From Enoplosus armatus (Eukaryota > Chordata > Actinopteri > Centrarchiformes > Enoplosidae): a DNA stretch of 64,000 nucleotides. A program made the position numbers and the translations under genes. The notes beneath the pieces are model-generated. The model was not told the DNA's origin. It worked only from the letters and a program-made list of their open reading frames with translations, and did not search any database. Position 1 is the first letter of the stretch. Each line of letters begins with the position of its first letter. The stretch lies in assembly GCF_043641665.1 (NCBI RefSeq), contig NC_092184.1:3331608-3395607 (forward strand). Reading direction: 5' to 3'. This document shows, piece by piece, positions 61,865 through 64,000 of this stretch.

Positions 61865-62325
61865 AGATCGATGTCCAACAACAAAGGTGAGCGAGAAGTG
61901 AGCACAGTGAGGACAGCTAAGAGGAGCACCGAGGAGGAGAACGTCTTAACAAGGCTGAGGGTAGGACATACCAGACTTAATAAAACACCGCGCTTAATAA
62001 ACATCTATCGGGATTATAGGTGCTTGCCAAATAGAGGAATCAGTGGAGCATGTAATTTTTCACTGCCAAAAGTACACTAAACACCAAAGAGGGAAATCAG
62101 GTAGCTTGGAGTGGAAGAAAAAAATTGCCATCTGGTTGGGGAGTCTGTTCCATTATTTGAAAGACTGAAGTTAGTGTTCAGTTAAATATAGTTTTTTGTT
62201 TTGTGTGTTTGTTTGGTTAAAGGGATAAATAACTCTGGTCCACGCTCCAACACAGTATGCGGCGGTAATGCACTATAACGCCGGTTGCCACCCGCCATAA
62301 AACATTAAAAAAAAAAAGAAGAAGA
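61865..62325 (+). mobile_element. I/Nimb-like LINE, degraded 3' end
   Basis: A broken frame reads VLTRLRVGHTRLNKTPRLI, the conserved RNase H-side tail of I-clade LINE ORF2 proteins. It is followed by remnants of the Cys-rich end (NRGISGACNFSLPKVH). The untranslated tail GGTCCACGCTCCAACACAGT, GGCGGTAATGCAC, GGTTGCCACCCGCCATAAAA and an A-rich AAGAAGAAG terminus at 62305-62325 are typical for this fish LINE. It is 5'-truncated and inactive. The boundary with the preceding foldback element is unclear. Confidence 0.65.
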
Positions 62326-63818
62326 AGATGCACATACGTCATGATACAGGAAGTAAACAAACCAGACGAAAGAATTGACATCCAGACGCTCACGAGACCT
62401 CCTATTGCGTGCCATGACAGCTCGTCCAGGTTAAATGTTTTTTTCCTTTTTTAAATGTGATTTGAATAGGCAGCAAGGGAAAATGTCTCAACGAAAGGAT
62501 ACATGCTGGCTAATGATACTTCGATCTTTGGGTACTAGCCTAACGCCGCATACATCTAGCCAAATATTTAGCAATTTAAAGTAGGTATGCTTGTTTGCAA
62601 AGAGTGAAACCTCGCAGGGCATTACTGAAGACCTCAAACAAATTGCTAGGATATTCAATTTATTTCGGCATTAATGTATGACATGAAAAAGCAATTATCT
62701 CATTAATATTTCGACTTGTAACAGTTATCCGCCTTTCATTGCTAGTCTACTGGAGGGCGGAGAAGGAGGACGTACTATAACGTCAATTTAAGGGTATTGT
62801 GTTGAAATATATTGCTCGAAGGTCGAATAACCTGTTTGCCGAATATTCTGCTGTGGCATTTAATGGAGTCATTAAGCTCTTAAATCCATGTTTATCGGCC
62901 GTATACGTGTTTCTGCAACGAATAAACTGTAAATTGTCGAATTTCTGAGCGGGGTTTGGTGTCGCGTTTTCTCACCACAGCAGATAACGGTATGCATCAG
63001 GGCTAACGTTAGTTAAACACGGTACTTAGCTGGTGAAGGTTTGCTGGAACTGTTAAATACCGATTAACAAACAATAACAGTGTGACTGAACACTGGCTGG
63101 GCAAATGGCCAAGCTAGCAAACATTCGTTCACTGCCGACATATATCGTGCCAACAAACGTTAGCAGCTAGCATAAATATTATATATATTTTGGCGTTGCA
63201 AATTGAGTCCAATTAAATGAGTTGTTTATCATCAATAAAGTCAACAGCACTTACGGTAAAAGTAAGCGGTGCTTGAAAACACTAGCTATGTGTAGTATTG
63301 AATTTTAATACCTTATTGTTTTAGTGTGTTTTTATGTTGCGTATTCCTAAATCAGAATCAGAATCAGAATCAGAAACTGTTTATTGCCAAGTAACATACA
63401 TTACAAGGAATTTGCTGTGGTCTGAAGGTGCTATTGTTTTGATAACAAATAAGTAGAATATAAAAGCTAAAATAAGAATAATAAAAAAAAAATAAATAAA
63501 TAAAAAAAAAATAAATAAATAAAAAAAAAATACATCTGTCTTTAATTACACCACACAGACACGCATGTAAGCAAGCATGATTTGTGGTTGGTTTCTTGGG
63601 CCTTAGGCAAAATACTGTGTAACTAAGCTGCCGGGTGTAGACTGCTCCCATCACTGTCCTCCAGAGGTAGTTGCAGCACCAGGATACATACTGGTTAATC
63701 TTACCATGCATTCATTCTCTTTAATTCATATTCATCGCATACTGACATCCATGCAGCTTCTCAGTCTGTTTCGAACGTCACACCTAATATGTGTTCTCCA
63801 TTGGTTTTGTTTTTCAAG
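62326..63818. other. 5' region of the right-edge gene, with a LINE tail
   Basis: This stretch leads into the acceptor at 63818. It has CpG-containing sequence at 62330-62430 with ATGACAGCTCGTCCAG|GTTAAA, a weak donor candidate that would carry a short upstream frame, and a LINE-type tail at 63353-63700. No recognisable coding exon is present. Confidence 0.35.
63353..63700 (-). mobile_element. LINE-type 3' tail with (GAATCA)n
   Basis: Begins with tandem AATCAG units and AAACTGTTTATTGCCAAGTA, the 3' terminus (minus-strand element) of a common Rex1/CR1-style fish LINE. An A-rich stretch with AATAAATAAATAAA follows, then sequence including CCAGAGGTAGTTGCAGCACC. Coding remnants are too degraded to read. 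The right boundary is approximate. Confidence 0.5.
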
Positions 63819-63840
63819 GTGTGGCATTGCTCTGGCATGC

Positions 63841-64000
63841 ATGATCTCCACATCTCTTCCTGAGGCCGTGAAGCCAGACGGTAACCCCCACCGTGCCATG
63901 GCTGAGGTGTTGGGGCAGAGGAGCTTGTTGGGCTTTGGTGTGGTGTTGGCATGGCTGGTACTGTTCCACCTGCTGGTCAACATCTGGCTGCTGTGCGTGT
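63841..64000 (+). CDS. Unidentified predicted membrane protein, N-terminal part (runs off the edge)
   Basis: An acceptor (TTTTTCAAG|GTGTGG at 63818/63819) opens a frame that continues without a stop to the window end. The first in-frame ATG is at 63841. It encodes MISTSLPEAVKPDGNPHRAM, then AEVLGQRSLLGFG and a strongly hydrophobic stretch, VVLAWLVLFHLLVNIWLLCV (about 34-53), which looks like a transmembrane helix or signal anchor. The third-base G/C bias and the composition look coding. I do not recognise the family. The start is uncertain because the frame is open back to the acceptor (CGIALAC precedes the Met). It is divergent from the oxidase gene. Confidence 0.6.
   Translation, partial: MISTSLPEAVKPDGNPHRAMAEVLGQRSLLGFGVVLAWLVLFHLLVNIWLLCV

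Noticed and set aside
61552..62004. 150-codon minus-strand frame with a hydrophobic N-terminus
   Set aside because: It overlaps, antisense, the LINE tail whose plus strand carries the recognisable reverse-transcriptase end; probably chance.
1..64000. tRNA, rRNA, CRISPR or riboswitch elements
   Set aside because: No tRNA B-box or cloverleaf, rRNA stretch or regularly spaced repeat array was seen; the repeats are microsatellites and transposon remnants.

Overview
This is vertebrate nuclear DNA, almost certainly from a ray-finned (percomorph-like) teleost. The genes are split by GT-AG introns. The intergenic DNA is rich in fish-type repeats: an IR/DR Tc1 element, Rex1-like and I/Nimb-like LINE tails, hAT-type and foldback non-autonomous elements, and long (CA)n, (AT)n and poly-G tracts. 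Most long open frames in the window are chance frames in introns or intergenic DNA. The real genes were rebuilt exon by exon from splice sites, reading phase and recognisable protein motifs.

Layout, left to right: sorl1 exon 1 (minus; its intron 1 fills 1-13728 and runs off the left edge); tex12 (plus, 4 coding exons, 134 aa); bco2 (minus, 12 coding exons, 557 aa, complete); a 9-10 kb repeat-rich gap with two LINE/Tc1 insertions and an hAT-like element; il18 (plus, 5 coding exons including a 12-nt microexon, 200 aa); sdhd (minus, 4 exons, 158 aa); timm8b (plus, 2 exons, 89 aa); an L-amino-acid oxidase of the IL4I1 family (minus, 7 exons, about 511 aa); and, at the right edge, the start of an unidentified membrane-protein gene (plus). 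The eight genes alternate strictly in strand, so every neighbouring pair is either divergent or convergent.

The block tex12-bco2-il18-sdhd-timm8b corresponds to human 11q23 (TIMM8B-SDHD-IL18-TEX12-BCO2), but here tex12 lies on the far side of bco2 and is inverted. SORL1 is megabases away from this block in human, and the amino-acid oxidase does not belong to it there. The genes do not form one pathway. They cover sorting-receptor biology (sorl1), meiotic synaptonemal complex (tex12), carotenoid cleavage (bco2), inflammatory cytokine (il18), mitochondrial complex II (sdhd), mitochondrial import (timm8b) and a secreted H2O2-producing oxidase (il4i1-like). The sdhd/timm8b head-to-head pair of mitochondrial genes is the clearest candidate for shared regulation.

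No tRNA, rRNA, CRISPR array or bacterial-type feature was seen. I did not find an obviously new system. The best leads are the il18 microexon and the nearby ETS/IRF composite site, the strand-alternating rearranged synteny, the IR/DR Tc1 and target-site-flanked hAT insertions beside the il18 promoter, a long-arm foldback element, a degraded Ty3/Gypsy integrase tail, an alternative N-terminus for the oxidase, and an orphan frame with a perfect splice donor at 13245-13411.
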